Origin: Actinernus sp. WN-2022
Lineage: Eukaryota > Cnidaria > Anthozoa > Actiniaria > Actinernidae
DNA length: 64,000 bases
Direction: 5' to 3'
Assembly: GCA_030867875.1 (NCBI GenBank)
Contig: JAOWCC010001634.1
Coordinates: 56,779,860-56,843,859 of the forward strand
Shown: positions 44,727 through 53,989 of the stretch, in pieces
How positions within the stretch are numbered: position 1 is the stretch's first letter
Layout: each line of letters opens with the position of its first letter
Notes under the pieces: generated by a model
Databases searched by the model: none
What the model was told of the DNA's origin: nothing
What the model saw: the letters and a program-made list of their open reading frames with translations, nothing else
Position numbers and translations under genes: made by a program

Positions 44727-45362
44727 TTACTTATATCCTATTGCATTCGGTATCTCGAGATAGCACTGGAATGGATGTCTTAAACATATGCATATTTTAG
44801 CATACTTTTCTGATTTTAGCAATTTCATGAATTCCTTCTTGTCTTCAATATCTAGGTCTCCTGAATAGTCATCGAATAGTGTTTTCATGCTAATTTGACT
44901 TGGATTATAAAATGAAATCACACATGCGACATTCTCTCTGAAGGCTTTTGCTATTGATGTAAGCTATTGAGTAAGCACCCAAACTGAGATTCCGATATGC
45001 CTACCTGAAAACGCGAGATCAATGAAGTGGTTAGATCGTTGTTTGAGATCTTTTGAAAACGCACAATCATCTAAGATAATCAGTGTATTAGTATCAGAAA
45101 ATAGATCCTTACAGCATGACAGTAGATCATTTATCTCATCAATGTTGCTTGCATCTGGCGACAATACAATGAAACGTTTATCATTCTTTGCAAAATCGTG
45201 GTATATCTTATTGTGAACGTAAGTCGGGCATATTAGAACGATGTACTCGAATTCGTATCTGTATGCATTTCTCAATTGACTAATCAAATACTGAGTCTTA
45301 CCACTATTCGTTGGACCTACAATCAAGCAGTGAAATGGTATTTCATTTACTAGCTCTTCCAT
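44727..45362 (-). pseudogene. A32/FtsK-type packaging ATPase with an in-frame TAG
   Basis: This enzyme pumps genome DNA into the capsid. Walker A is GPTNSGKT (16-23) and Walker B is TLIILDDC (93-100). A TAG at 44964-44966 ends the frame after 132 codons, right behind a Leu-Thr-Gln that fits the sensor motif of this family. The same frame then stays open for 78 more codons to 44727, and this part has the family's usual FRENV and LRHP-type phrases. A single C-to-T change in a Gln codon would explain the stop. Translational readthrough is the alternative. Confidence 0.85.
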
Positions 45363-45388
45363 TTATACTTATCTTGTCACAATATGTC

Positions 45389-46615
45389 TTAATACATTAT
45401 CGATTGGAGGTTAGAGTTCATAACGCTAAATAGAGCATCAGCCACTACGAACATGTAACACGTGACTGCATTGCCAGTTTTTCTCTTAATCTCTATTCGT
45501 ACTCCATCTCGCGTGTTGTTTAATTGGAGTCCTGAGCCATGAATATCATTATCAGAGTAAGTTCTTAGATCAATCCACAAAGCAAACTTATCATTAGCAT
45601 AAAAGTCTTTCTGATTGAGACCTTCTTTGAAACGTTTCCTAATGGATTCCCATAAGTCATATGGTAACATACCTTTAGAGTACAGACGATTTGGCATGCC
45701 ATCGATATCGATATGAACTGATGTGATCTTAGGATTTGCGAACTTTTCACTATCTCGCATTCCTGTTGTATAGGTCTCGGTAAACAAGCATAGGATACCA
45801 TTCATGCTCCTACGTGGCATGTTGATGTGCTCATTGATCACACTATCTGAGGTTTTTATGTTGAACGTTTTGTGAAGATTTACGTTCTCATAGAAGAAGC
45901 CTTTACCAACTTGATAAGATGATGCTGCTTCACGTGCTAGGTACTCACTATTGATGCATGAATATTCCAATTCCATATTGCTAATCTTGTAGGTTGGCGG
46001 TATTACTACGTCGCTATATACTACGATATCCGATATTGGTGCAAGTGTGATTTCAAATGTAAGTGTATGTGACAAGGCCTTTGGATAGAAGACTCCGTGA
46101 TCATTTAGAATAGGATGGTCTAGAGGAATCCTATACTTTGTTCCATGGATTGCTGATAAAGCTATATCTTTACTGTCAGAGCCTTTGTCACCAGCACTAG
46201 TTCTATGTTTCCTGATATCTTCAGTTGAGATTCCTTGCTGCAGCTTATTATCGCGTTCTTCTTTCGATAAGTATAAATCGTGATACGTTTGAAATAGATC
46301 ATATCGTTGAGTGTCCTGTAACGTTTCACCACCAAAGAGAACCTTGAATCTACTCACTAGATTTCTTCCTACGTTATTCACGAGAGTCTTATTTGCATGA
46401 CCCGTAACTGTGATATCGAATAAAAGAGCTACACTACCAGGAACTATGACGATGTTTTCTGATAGTTGTGGAATATTGACATATAGAGTCTCCCCATGTG
46501 ATGCTGTAGATGGATTCATAGTTATTCGATTTAGTGTGTTCTCAGCCTTCAAGCCAAATGGTTGCTTAGAAGATCGATTGACGTCTAGTATTTCTGAAAT
46601 CGCTTGTTGAGACAT
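45389..46615 (-). CDS. Major capsid protein, double-jelly-roll type (putative)
   Basis: 408 residues without membrane or coiled segments, dominated by alternating beta strands (LYVNIPQLSENIVIVPGSVA, LTFEITLAPISDIVVYSDVV, VTCYMFVVADALFSVM). I remember close relatives in coral Polintons. Length and position beside the ATPase match the hexon-like capsid protein of Polintons and adintoviruses. In that family trimers form the capsid shell. It starts at the ATG after TTTTATAGTAGTT and shares a 35-bp divergent promoter region with the integrase. Confidence 0.75.
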   Translation of the reverse strand: MSQQAISEILDVNRSSKQPFGLKAENTLNRITMNPSTASHGETLYVNIPQLSENIVIVPGSVALLFDITVTGHANKTLVNNVGRNLVSRFKVLFGGETLQDTQRYDLFQTYHDLYLSKEERDNKLQQGISTEDIRKHRTSAGDKGSDSKDIALSAIHGTKYRIPLDHPILNDHGVFYPKALSHTLTFEITLAPISDIVVYSDVVIPPTYKISNMELEYSCINSEYLAREAASSYQVGKGFFYENVNLHKTFNIKTSDSVINEHINMPRRSMNGILCLFTETYTTGMRDSEKFANPKITSVHIDIDGMPNRLYSKGMLPYDLWESIRKRFKEGLNQKDFYANDKFALWIDLRTYSDNDIHGSGLQLNNTRDGVRIEIKRKTGNAVTCYMFVVADALFSVMNSNLQSIMY

Positions 46616-46650
46616 AACTACTATAAAAGACTATCGAGTTTTGACTTTAT
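46616..46650. promoter_or_regulatory. Divergent promoter region between capsid and integrase genes
   Basis: Only 35 bases separate the two start codons. They contain ACTATAAAAG (read toward the capsid gene as CTTTTATAGT) and GACTTTATATG at the integrase start. Confidence 0.5.
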
Positions 46651-47646
46651 ATGAATTCGAATAGAACACTTTCTAAAATATACTACTCTACTGAAGGCTA
46701 TTGGAAAGGTCATTCTGCTATCAATAAGTTAGCATTGGCTTCTAACGCCAGCAAAGACATCGCCAAGAGGTGGCTTGAGAAACAGGCAATTTGGCAGATA
46801 TACTTACCAGCTCCTGATTATATTCCTAGACCTCATTGGGATATCTCGAAACCTAACCAAATTCATCAAGCAGATCTATTATTTCTACCACATGATACTA
46901 TAGGAAGAAAGACTTACAAGTATGTTTTAGTAGTCGTCGATGTCGCTAGCAGGTACAAAGATGGTGAGCCATTGACTTCGAAAGAATCGAATGAGATCTC
47001 GAAAGCTTTCACCAGAATATATTCTCGAAAATTGAAATGGCCTGAAACGTTGATCGTTGATCCTGGTAGAGAGTTCATGGGTGTAGTAACGAAACTAATG
47101 GAAAAGCATGATACAGTCATTCAAAGAAGTGAACCTGGTAATCACAGAGCTCAAGCATTCGTTGAAAGAGCAAATAGAACACTATCGGAGAAGCTATTCT
47201 CATACCAATATGCTCAGGAAATGCTCATGGATGATGATAGATCCAGAAAATGGGTAAGACGTTTGCCTTCAATCTTCAAAGCCATTAATAGCGAAGTTAC
47301 TAGAATAACAGCAAAGATGCCATCTGAAGCCATAAAGATGAAAGAAGTAGACATAGAAGAAAAAGAGTACGAGAGGACTATTGGTTTAGCTGAGATTCGA
47401 CTACCAAATGGAATACAAGTTAGATACCTCTATGCTCCAGGTGAACAAGAAGGTGGTAATAATCGACGTGCTACCGATCCTATTTGGTCAATTGAAATTT
47501 ACGACATTACGAGAACTATAGTTTCATCTAATCAACCTGTCTTATACTACCTCTCTGAAGGAGCTCCAAAACGTTCTTTTGTTAGAGAGGAATTGCAAGT
47601 CGTACCAAACGATACTCAATTACCACCAGATAGCATTCTCAAATAA
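46651..47646 (+). CDS. Retroviral-type DDE integrase (Polinton INT)
   Basis: 331 residues. It joins the element ends to target DNA. The catalytic triad is D75 (HQADLLFLP), D137 (LIVDPGREF) and E172 (AFVERANRTL), with 34 residues between the last two, close to the retroviral D35E. The N-terminal helices (YWKGHSAINKLALAS) match the Polinton and Tdd/Ginger-like integrase N-terminus. The last 90 residues form an SH3-like basic tail. No chromodomain is visible. No frame damage. Confidence 0.9.
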   Translation: MNSNRTLSKIYYSTEGYWKGHSAINKLALASNASKDIAKRWLEKQAIWQIYLPAPDYIPRPHWDISKPNQIHQADLLFLPHDTIGRKTYKYVLVVVDVASRYKDGEPLTSKESNEISKAFTRIYSRKLKWPETLIVDPGREFMGVVTKLMEKHDTVIQRSEPGNHRAQAFVERANRTLSEKLFSYQYAQEMLMDDDRSRKWVRRLPSIFKAINSEVTRITAKMPSEAIKMKEVDIEEKEYERTIGLAEIRLPNGIQVRYLYAPGEQEGGNNRRATDPIWSIEIYDITRTIVSSNQPVLYYLSEGAPKRSFVREELQVVPNDTQLPPDSILK

Positions 47647-47657
47647 CAGTCTATTTT

Positions 47658-47762
47658 TCAATTGCATTTTCTAGAAATCGAAAGTATTACATTCCCAAGT
47701 ATTGTGAACAGCATGTATACCACCAGCGAAGGTCTTCCAAATGGCATACCACCAAAGAGCAT
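47658..47762 (-). CDS. Possible 34-residue hydrophobic peptide
   Basis: A short frame fills the gap between integrase and polymerase genes. After MLFGGMPFGRPS it has one membrane-length segment (LVVYMLFTILGNVILSI) and a basic end. The start has an AT-rich leader. Coding is uncertain at this length. Confidence 0.35.
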   Translation of the reverse strand: MLFGGMPFGRPSLVVYMLFTILGNVILSISRKCN

Positions 47763-47796
47763 ATGATAGCTCACGTATAAGTATCAATAACTCAAT

Positions 47797-50700
47797 TCAT
47801 TTTTCATAACCAATTGCTAGAGTACGGATTCCATCTAATTTGATATTTCTCTTATCATCATCGCTGCTAAGAGCAATTTTGTTGACTGTTTCTGTATAGA
47901 TCTCATGCTGGTGACTTCTGATCACATTCATTTTTCTCGTGGATGATTCTTTTTTGAATAGGCAGTTCTTATAATCTTCAAATGTGATGTCGTTTTTCAC
48001 AACTGATCGCTTAATTCCCTTGCATCTTTTTGATTCTTCTTTATCAACCTTGTAAGCGTATAACTTTGCTCGTAAGCCAACAAATTCAGTTATTTCTTCA
48101 CCAGCAGTTTCATCTTTCATCATACCGATTACTTTTTTGTTGATTCCAGAAGTAATTCCAGATGGATGAATTTCTGGATAATTAGAGGTATCGAATTTGG
48201 ATTCAATGTCATTCTCAATATCATTATAGAAATCTGCCGTTTCGATTTCATACATTAACGAGTCGGTATCAGTGAAAAGAAGTTGTGCTTTGTCTCCATA
48301 TTTCGTTTTGACATAGTTATAATGAAAATCATACATCAACGTTTTACTTAAATCTAGAATTGACATACCAACATAAATTGGCTTATTGAATATCAACTGA
48401 GTTTTTCCCATGTGAATTGCAGCCAAATTCTCTGAGAATATAGTTCGACCCTTGTAATTAGGTTGGCATATCAATTTCTTTGCTTGTGAATCTCGGGTGA
48501 CTAATCTAATGTCTTTCCTACGACGTATGTTCTCCATAGTCTTACCAAACACGCTGTTATTCATCAACTTGAAGAAGTCCTTCTCGAAGTCGTTTGAAGC
48601 ATTAGTTCGTAATTTCGTATTTAGATCAATATACTTCTTCATCCAATTGGACTCGTTGAATTTGATGCCTCGATGGATCAAAGTTATCTTCAATCCTAGA
48701 TCGAGATACATTTTCAGTGCTTGATGATGCAATACGTATTTCTTCTTATCATGTAAATTCGGAACTAGTTTCTCTATGCCATTAATTTCCATTCTCTCAG
48801 GAGCAAGTGGATAGTCGTTATGCATATCATGAATCTTTTCTGGATAGTATAAATCCACTTCTAGTATACACGGATGGTTCTCCCAGTTCTTCAACTCTTT
48901 CTCATTCATCCAATTGAAGGAGTCCTTTGGCAAATCTCGCGACATTGCCCATCCATATAGGTTATTTGCATCGAGATATTTTACATACGAAGATTTCTTG
49001 GTTTCGTCGTAGTCATCCATATATTTGTTATCAGCTTTTGCATAGCGTTTTGAGATCATAGATACGCCTCCGCGAATTCCAGCCTCAAACATAAGGATCA
49101 TATCTGAATCACTTAGCAATTCCAATTGAATATTAGTAGTCTTTAGCATAGCATCCCATGACAATCCTGGGAGAGTGTAGTACCAACATGGATCAAGTTG
49201 ATAGTTGCTCATACAAACATCCCTAAAATTCTCAAATACGTCAGCAAGAAGAACGACATCCGACTTCAAGTACAAATCATGGTACTGTCTCATAGTCTTA
49301 ATCTTGAACGTTTTCCATACTTTCTTTGCATGACGATAATCACCATCCGATATGTGCGTATCATTCAACTTTGAGTAGAATTCATCTTTTGGTGGCAATT
49401 TTCGCTCATCCAATTTTTCTAGCGAATTCATGTAGTCATATGGATACACACCTTTTCGTAATAGCATATCCAACTGCTTTCCATCATAGAACGTACTCAA
49501 ATTCCTGAATTGCTTTTTATTGAGATTATGAACTAACGAATCTAGACTTGATGCCATGAACTTGAAACTATCAATGAACCGAATTTCTCTATTCACAATA
49601 ATGGTTTTACCATCTTTTTCGAATTGGTCAACCACGATTTGCTTCTTGAATGAAATGTACTTCTCTTCGTTGTTAGGAATGCAATCGACTTTTCCATCTG
49701 AGACTCCAAGATTCTTGATAAATAAATGAGCATCGTATCCGGCCAAATTATGAAAAACCACAGGAATAAACTTTGGGATCTTGTAATTCAAATTGCAATC
49801 GTTGTGAGCCGCACCTCGATAGTTTCCACTCAAATGGTCATGATCAAGCACTTTGTCTTCCAATAATTCCGTTTTGCAAATATGGCATATGGTAGCATTC
49901 TTGTAGTCTTCTCCATTTTTCTCAGTCATCTTGACTTTCTTGTGGTACTTGAATTTTGAATATAGCATTCTCGTAGATCCTTCTATTGATTCGACGAACT
50001 TCATCCCAATATCTTCGTCATCACTTTTTGCTGTGTATCTCACTATCTTAGGTTTGAATACGTTATCGTCATAGCATTTTATAATATAGCAGTAACCAGA
50101 TGGCTTGTGTTTCTGATATCGTTCCGTATAGCTTCTATCTTCATTTGGTTGGCATGATGAAATCGATTCCGTGAAGCATTCGAAATCAGCGTAAATAATG
50201 AATGGAACCCTCATCGAATTGTTGTAATTCTCGAATTTCAAAAAAGTGCCTTTCTCTAGCAGTGTCATTTTCACAGCATCATGATTCTTACAGTATTCTG
50301 AATGCTTGTGTAGACTCTTATCCGTTTTGAATGAAATTAGACACCGCTCACAATAATATCGCATATGGCTATTATTATTCAAGCCTGATAGCAATCTTGA
50401 CATGTTCTTTATCCAGCAGTAATGATTCGTTTTGTCGTTCGAAATCATGAGTAAGTTGATTGTTAGTTCTCTATTTTCGTTATTGCTTATTCGAAGTGGA
50501 TATACTTCGCCGTTTTCATAACCATATACATTGATTGCGAATTTCGAATTGTTATTCTCGAATTTGCCTATCTTCTCTATTTTCACTGGAAACTCTATTC
50601 CTTTCCAATTGAATTTCTCAGAAATCAATTTCATTTCTTTTGTAATGCGTTCCTGATCTCGATTCTTTGGATATACAGCCTCAGTCACACACCACTTGAA

Positions 50701-51414
50701 ACATTCATTATCATCCTTGTTCTTTGGATTGACAATTGCTTTCTTCATTTTGAGTTTTTGCGGAAGATCAATATAGGACTTAGCAGCTATAGGTTGATAT
50801 TTATCGATATGGATATCTAATTGAACCACTTTACTGAAGATCCATCCTGAGCCTTCTTTTTGAAACTTGCTTATTTTTTCTTCAACGTTTCCTGATATTC
50901 TCGAATATAGCTCTTCTAAATTCGTTGCTGCTGTAATGATTTCGACATTCGAATGGAAATGTGCAAATGTGGAGATTTCCTTCTTTACGAACTTGCATTC
51001 TAAAATCAACTTAACTTTGATTGGTTTTTCTTGCTGTTTCAATAACTCGATAACTCTATCCTTGCTATTCGATAGAAACGATTTCGAGTCAGTCTTTTCA
51101 GTACCTTCAATTCGATATGTTGACAAGTATCCTTTCAATGCAGACTTCTGCTTTTGCATATTGGGAGTGGTTTTCTTCAGCTTGTTGTAGATATCATTGA
51201 CTGTCTTCTTCAATGCTTCTACTCTTTCGTTGATAGGCTTCTTAACCTCAGGTGGAACATATGACATGATCCAATCAGCGAACTCATTTATTCGTTTTTG
51301 AACTGTCTCAGCAGTTGTTCTCATCATAGATTGACTTGCATTATATACGGCTTTCATAGGTTTCAAAATTGGGACATTAATCTCCAGAATTGATTGATTC
51401 ATTATTCCCGTCAT
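47797..51414 (-). CDS. Protein-primed type B DNA polymerase (Polinton POLB)
   Basis: 1205 residues, intact. The 3'-5' exonuclease motifs are D410/E412 (IIYADFECF), D561 (FHNLAGYDAH) and Y715/D719 (YLKSDVVLLAD). Polymerase motifs are A, D815 (YLDANNLYGWA); B, KLMNNSVFGKTM (949-960); and C, FTDTDS with D1049 and D1051. Before the exonuclease lies a C2H2-like knuckle (C355, C358, H371, C375). Between Exo I and Exo II sits a zinc motif of endonuclease VII type (C510, C513, DHDH 524-527, H537, C540). The first 130 residues are Lys-rich and helical. It replicates the element from its terminal repeats. Starts at the ATG after GATTATAGAATACT. Confidence 0.95.
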   Translation of the reverse strand: MTGIMNQSILEINVPILKPMKAVYNASQSMMRTTAETVQKRINEFADWIMSYVPPEVKKPINERVEALKKTVNDIYNKLKKTTPNMQKQKSALKGYLSTYRIEGTEKTDSKSFLSNSKDRVIELLKQQEKPIKVKLILECKFVKKEISTFAHFHSNVEIITAATNLEELYSRISGNVEEKISKFQKEGSGWIFSKVVQLDIHIDKYQPIAAKSYIDLPQKLKMKKAIVNPKNKDDNECFKWCVTEAVYPKNRDQERITKEMKLISEKFNWKGIEFPVKIEKIGKFENNNSKFAINVYGYENGEVYPLRISNNENRELTINLLMISNDKTNHYCWIKNMSRLLSGLNNNSHMRYYCERCLISFKTDKSLHKHSEYCKNHDAVKMTLLEKGTFLKFENYNNSMRVPFIIYADFECFTESISSCQPNEDRSYTERYQKHKPSGYCYIIKCYDDNVFKPKIVRYTAKSDDEDIGMKFVESIEGSTRMLYSKFKYHKKVKMTEKNGEDYKNATICHICKTELLEDKVLDHDHLSGNYRGAAHNDCNLNYKIPKFIPVVFHNLAGYDAHLFIKNLGVSDGKVDCIPNNEEKYISFKKQIVVDQFEKDGKTIIVNREIRFIDSFKFMASSLDSLVHNLNKKQFRNLSTFYDGKQLDMLLRKGVYPYDYMNSLEKLDERKLPPKDEFYSKLNDTHISDGDYRHAKKVWKTFKIKTMRQYHDLYLKSDVVLLADVFENFRDVCMSNYQLDPCWYYTLPGLSWDAMLKTTNIQLELLSDSDMILMFEAGIRGGVSMISKRYAKADNKYMDDYDETKKSSYVKYLDANNLYGWAMSRDLPKDSFNWMNEKELKNWENHPCILEVDLYYPEKIHDMHNDYPLAPERMEINGIEKLVPNLHDKKKYVLHHQALKMYLDLGLKITLIHRGIKFNESNWMKKYIDLNTKLRTNASNDFEKDFFKLMNNSVFGKTMENIRRRKDIRLVTRDSQAKKLICQPNYKGRTIFSENLAAIHMGKTQLIFNKPIYVGMSILDLSKTLMYDFHYNYVKTKYGDKAQLLFTDTDSLMYEIETADFYNDIENDIESKFDTSNYPEIHPSGITSGINKKVIGMMKDETAGEEITEFVGLRAKLYAYKVDKEESKRCKGIKRSVVKNDITFEDYKNCLFKKESSTRKMNVIRSHQHEIYTETVNKIALSSDDDKRNIKLDGIRTLAIGYEK

Positions 51415-51528
51415 AGTATTCTATAATCAATACCTCCTTAAGTACCCATCATTCTAGGAAAAAACGATAAAATCACTTCCAAGAATTTCTGGAAAGTGAC
51501 ACACCCATATTTACGAGAATTGGATCAC

Positions 51529-51846
51529 CAAAGAATTCCAAGAATGTGCCACACCCATATTTCCGAGAATTGGATCACAAGAAGAATTCTAGGAAACGCA
51601 CGAATCCAAGGCATGATGTATAGTAGTAGCAGTTGGCTGGTTATGGCGCATGGCTCAAGTTTAGGTAACCAATAATTTTGACCTTGACATTATTTCCGAG
51701 AATTGGATCAATAAAGAATTCCAGGAATTTGCCCACGTGATAATTGATCTTGTCCACGTGATCATTTCCGAGAATTGGATTGCCAAAGAATTCCAGGAAT
51801 TGGATCCCAAGGCAAAAAGCGCCAGAACCGGCCAACTGCTACTACT
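51529..51846 (-). repeat. Right terminal inverted repeat
   Basis: It is the inverse of 35637-35954. The identical 64-codon frames found in both copies are repeat artefacts. Inside it the short subterminal inverted arm lies at 51622-51649. Confidence 0.93.
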
Positions 51847-51851
51847 CCCTG

Positions 51852-52861
51852 CAAGAATAGGGCGAGCGCAAAAAATCGAGGGGAGGAGGGAAAAAAGGAA
51901 ACGAGCAAGCAATGAGTAAAATGTCCGCACATAATACCCGTAAGTAAGGCCTACGTCGAATTAGCCAAGAACTTAATTCAGTCAAACCTACTGATTAATT
52001 TTGAAATAGGCTCATGGATCCTATTCAATAGGACGAGTCCGACATTAGGTTCGACTAGCCAAGTCCGGAATTACGACTCTGGTGCGACTGCGGCAAACGT
52101 TCTTAATACACGGCGAACTAAATTCATAAATTATGTCCGTAATAAATGAATCCTGCTAATCGTATGGATTGTGCCAAAACCGTGAAAACGTCTCGCCATC
52201 TCCCAAACACTGATTTCCCCCTGGTGAGCATGCGCTGTACAAAGGCGATTTCGAAGGCGAAATGGCGGCAAAAATACTTTGTGATGTCGCGAAAAATCTG
52301 ACAACAAACCAATGCTTTATTGGATTTAGAAACTCGAGTTTGTAAATCCGATAAAACATGGTCACGAATTCTGTATTCGGCTTATCAAACGTCTAGATGT
52401 AAAGTGTCCTGTTTATTCATGATTTTGATAAATGACCAACGAAAGCACCAGCATGTTTTGCAAACCCGCGATTGAGCAAGGTGTCTTGTAACGGTTCTCC
52501 CGCCAGTTTTCTTGAATTTTTAAGTAAATTTCAGTTCTCCCACTAACAATTAAGCAAGTGTCGGCTACTTTAACATTTATTTCGTCTTTTGATTGAATAC
52601 AATATCAATTTATCATTCGAAAACAAGCGAAATCGTAACATGAATCGCTATGTAGGCTTAGCTAGATTATGCCGGCATAATACCATAGAAGACAAATCGC
52701 TTGAAATTGTAATTTCAAATGCCGCCTACGCGCGCTTAATTTTTTTTTTTTCTGCATCGTAATTTTGCCCTCCATAATATGTACAGGTAATCAAATGAGG
52801 GCGAGAGAAATTAGGGATACATTTCACGTGTTTGTCAGAATCTAAGTAATTTCCCGAGCCG
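51852..52861. other. Intergenic repeat-rich DNA, no gene recognised
   Basis: Words such as AATTCGACTAGCCAAG and TCCGACATTAGGTTCGACTA recur, suggesting an old interspersed repeat at 51950-52130. At 52690-52870 the sequence (AATTTCAAATGCCGCCTACG ... CAGGTAATCAAATGAGGGCG ... AAATTAGGGATAC) is a truncated relative of the element at 56.6 kb. Confidence 0.5.
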
Positions 52862-53170
52862 TTACGCGGGTTGGTTACGTCTGGTGACGCCTTGTGATGT
52901 CTAGTGACGGTTGGTTACGTCTAGTGATGCTCGGTGAGGTCTAGTGACGGTGGGTTACGTCTAGTGACGCCTGGTGATGTCTAGTGACGGTTGGTTACGT
53001 CTAGTGATGCTCGGTGATGTCTAGTGACGGTGGGTAACGTCTAGTGACGCCTGGTGATGTCTAGTGACGGTGAGTTACGACTAGTGACGCCTGGTGATGT
53101 CTAGTGACGGTGGGTTACGTCTAGTGACGCCTGGTGATGTCTAGTGACGGTGGGTTACGCCTAGTGATAT
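52862..53170. repeat. 40-bp minisatellite, about 8 units
   Basis: The unit is GGTTGGTTACGTCTAGTGAC plus GCCTGGTGATGTCTAGTGAC, itself a 20-bp dimer. Confidence 0.95.
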
Positions 53171-53371
53171 GGATGACGGTGGAATACATGTAGTGACGGT
53201 AATATCTGGTGAAGATGACGTATTACCAGTGTTCAACATGTCTTTACCCATTTCATCAAGTGAGCGATTCCGGATCCTGTATCACTTTAGCCGCTTCTGT
53301 TGTAAACTACCAGTACTTGTGAAATATAACTAATACTCTCTGTGCGGACACTCTCGTAAGTAGCCTGCGAA

Positions 53372-53590
53372 TACAGCCGTCTCGCATCGGGAAGCAGTCA
53401 AAACGTGGCCCCCAAGAGAGACGGAGATGTTTATGTGGCCGGGATCTGGTCGCGTCATTTGATTGGCTAGTATGTCTAATTATCATATACGAGCCAATCA
53501 AATGACGCGCCCAGATCTTGGCTGCATAACGTCATCAGTATGGAATGTTCCGTCTCAAGACGCTGCGGTTCCCGATGAGAGACGGCTGTA
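53372..53590. mobile_element. MITE, 219 bp
   Basis: The ends TACAGCCGTCTCGCATCGGG and its near-inverse CCCGATGAGAGACGGCTGTA match. A second internal pair, TCATTTGATTGGCT and AGCCAATCAAATGA, forms the core. Confidence 0.85.
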
Positions 53591-53654
53591 AACTGAAATT
53601 TTATTAGCTATCTTAATTAGGGATGTCTCGTTAGATTTTATGATGATGTAAATA

Positions 53655-53820
53655 TTACATATATATATGTATATATAAATTGTTGAAGGCTAATGTGTAG
53701 CCACAGTCATAAAAGTGCTCAATGCGGATGCAGAGCGGTAATAAAATGTTAAAAACTTTAAAAATGGAAAATGGAAAAATGGAAAATGGAAAAATATATA
53801 TATATATATATATATATTTT
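53655..53820. repeat. AT microsatellites and AAATGGAAA repeats
   Basis: TATATATATGTATATATA at 53656, AAATGGAAAATGGAAAAATGG at 53760 and (TA)n at 53793-53815. Confidence 0.9.
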
Positions 53821-53869
53821 ATACTTATATTTGTATAATAGTATAACTTTTTATTATTATCTATATCTA

Positions 53870-53970
53870 CTTATTTTGTTATATTGTATTTATTTTTATC
53901 GTCACAGATGAAGAGCCATTCATTAGAATGGATAGGCTGTGAATAAAACTTTATTATTATTATTATTGTC
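53870..53970 (+). mobile_element. Possible retroelement 3' tail with (ATT)n
   Basis: GTGAATAAAACTTTATTATTATTATTATTG ends a GATGAAGAGCCATTCATTAGAATGG segment. AATAAA followed by a short tandem is typical of non-LTR element 3' ends. Confidence 0.4.
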
Positions 53971-53989
53971 ATGTCGTAAGGGGACAGTT

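Larger units (their letters stand above)
35637..51846 (-). mobile_element. Maverick/Polinton, 16.2 kb
   Basis: Polintons are self-synthesising DNA transposons, related to adintoviruses and other double-jelly-roll DNA viruses, that copy with their own protein-primed polymerase and insert through a retroviral-type integrase. This copy has 318-bp terminal inverted repeats starting AGTAGTAGCAG and ending CTGCTACTACT, flanked by CCCTG on both sides (35632-35636, 51847-51851). Polinton target duplications are usually 6 bp; a sixth base would be a mismatch here. The core set is polymerase, integrase, capsid protein and packaging ATPase. Most genes read on the minus strand; the integrase and one small gene near the left end read on the plus strand. 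Confidence 0.93.

Noticed and set aside
46651..47646. Endogenous retrovirus (integrase present)
   Set aside because: No reverse transcriptase, protease or LTRs nearby; the polymerase is a type B DNA polymerase and the ends are inverted repeats.
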